A stretch of DNA of 64,000 bases from an uncultured Flavobacterium sp. (lineage in GTDB: Bacteria > Bacteroidota > Bacteroidia > Flavobacteriales > Flavobacteriaceae): assembly GCF_946478785.1 (NCBI RefSeq), contig NZ_CAMLDD010000019.1:38234-102233 (forward strand). Direction: 5' to 3'. Position 1 is the first letter of the stretch; each line of letters opens with the position of its first letter. Position numbers and translations under genes: made by a program. Positions 63,876 through 64,000 of the stretch are shown piece after piece. The notes under the pieces are model-generated. The model was not told the origin of the DNA, searched no databases, and saw nothing but the letters and a program-made list of their open reading frames with translations.

Positions 63876-63955
63876 GGAGCTATTTCCCGCTATGCACTGC
63901 AATATTTTGCTTTTAAAAGGAAAAAGCAAAAGGATTTCCGTTTCTATCCTACCGT
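63876..63955 (-). ncRNA. Dispersed structured RNA element, copy D
   Basis: On the minus strand: GGATAGAAACGGAAATCC, apical stem TTTTGCTTTT/AAAAGCAAAA, then a TATTGCAGTGCATAGCGGG segment and AATAGCTCC as in copy A. The apical stem sequence differs wholly from the other copies yet pairs fully. The basal helix is not obvious here. No gene is seen in 63703-64000. Confidence 0.55.
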
Positions 63956-64000
63956 CTGGACACAAATATTTATATTTGGGGGAAAAATAAATTTTGAGAG

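Noticed and set aside
1..64000. CRISPR arrays, insertion sequences, prophage, tRNA and rRNA genes
   Set aside because: No regularly spaced repeats, transposase or integrase frames, or cloverleaf sequences were found on either strand by reading.

Overview
The window is an AT-rich stretch of a Bacteroidota chromosome, most probably Flavobacterium or a close relative. Supporting signs are a type IX secretion sorting domain on a secreted glycosidase, promoters of the TTTG / TAnnTTTG type, the exbB-exbD-exbD-tonB gene order, DUF3857, DUF3109 and DUF1501/DUF1800 proteins, and many dispersed intergenic repeats. I see no rRNA, tRNA, CRISPR array, prophage or insertion sequence. It reads as core chromosome with repeat-rich gaps. 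All family calls come from reading motifs; no database search was run.

Layout. 1-4933: an outer-membrane-type protein running off the left edge and a secreted GH74-like protein. 5032-9000: aspartate kinase, an acetyltransferase, fructose-1,6-bisphosphatase, a lipoprotein and a TerB-like protein. 9169-12536: HupE/UreJ-like protein, dCMP deaminase, S41 protease, NTF2-like protein, lipoprotein. 12623-15029: short flavoprotein, small membrane protein, MarC, DUF3109. 15365-18999: class Ia ribonucleotide reductase. 19188-22848: a large unrecognised protein with seven cysteines, a glycine-zipper lipoprotein, kynureninase. 23258-34149 (minus strand): queA, aroA, a MazG-like protein, three tandem DUF3857/transglutaminase-fold proteins, dtd, a four-helix-bundle protein and rsgA. 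34285-37569: a multidomain VIT protein. 37791-42138: the phenylalanine/tyrosine operon, led by a newly recognised Phe/Tyr-rich leader peptide and attenuator. 42559-49803: DUF1501/DUF1800 pair, an AsmA-like protein, penicillin acylase, a small secreted protein. 49962-53591: DUF6157, kynurenine monooxygenase, HerA-like ATPase. 53967-59712: TonB energising operon with a PstS-like lipoprotein and a TPR protein. 59816-63702: queE, DinB/YfiT-like protein, methyltransferase, cysteine-cluster protein, FtsX-like permease.

How genes work together. pheA, an aminotransferase, tyrA and the DAHP synthase/chorismate mutase fusion form one operon covering entry to the shikimate pathway and its Phe/Tyr branch; aroA supplies a middle step elsewhere. 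kynU and kmo are consecutive kynurenine-pathway steps. queE and queA are early and late steps of queuosine synthesis.

The most notable signals are (1) the pheA attenuator: a 19-residue leader peptide with six Phe and two Tyr, a terminator just before pheA, and an exactly matching antiterminator segment; (2) five copies of a dispersed structured RNA element with a conserved core and covarying helices; (3) a repeat of the form CATATAAGTGATATAAGT placed 9-12 nt after three stop codons; (4) two DUF3857 paralogues that lost the catalytic Cys and His beside one that keeps them; (5) a chimera that includes a SusC-like plug signature without a barrel; (6) the 597-residue unrecognised protein.
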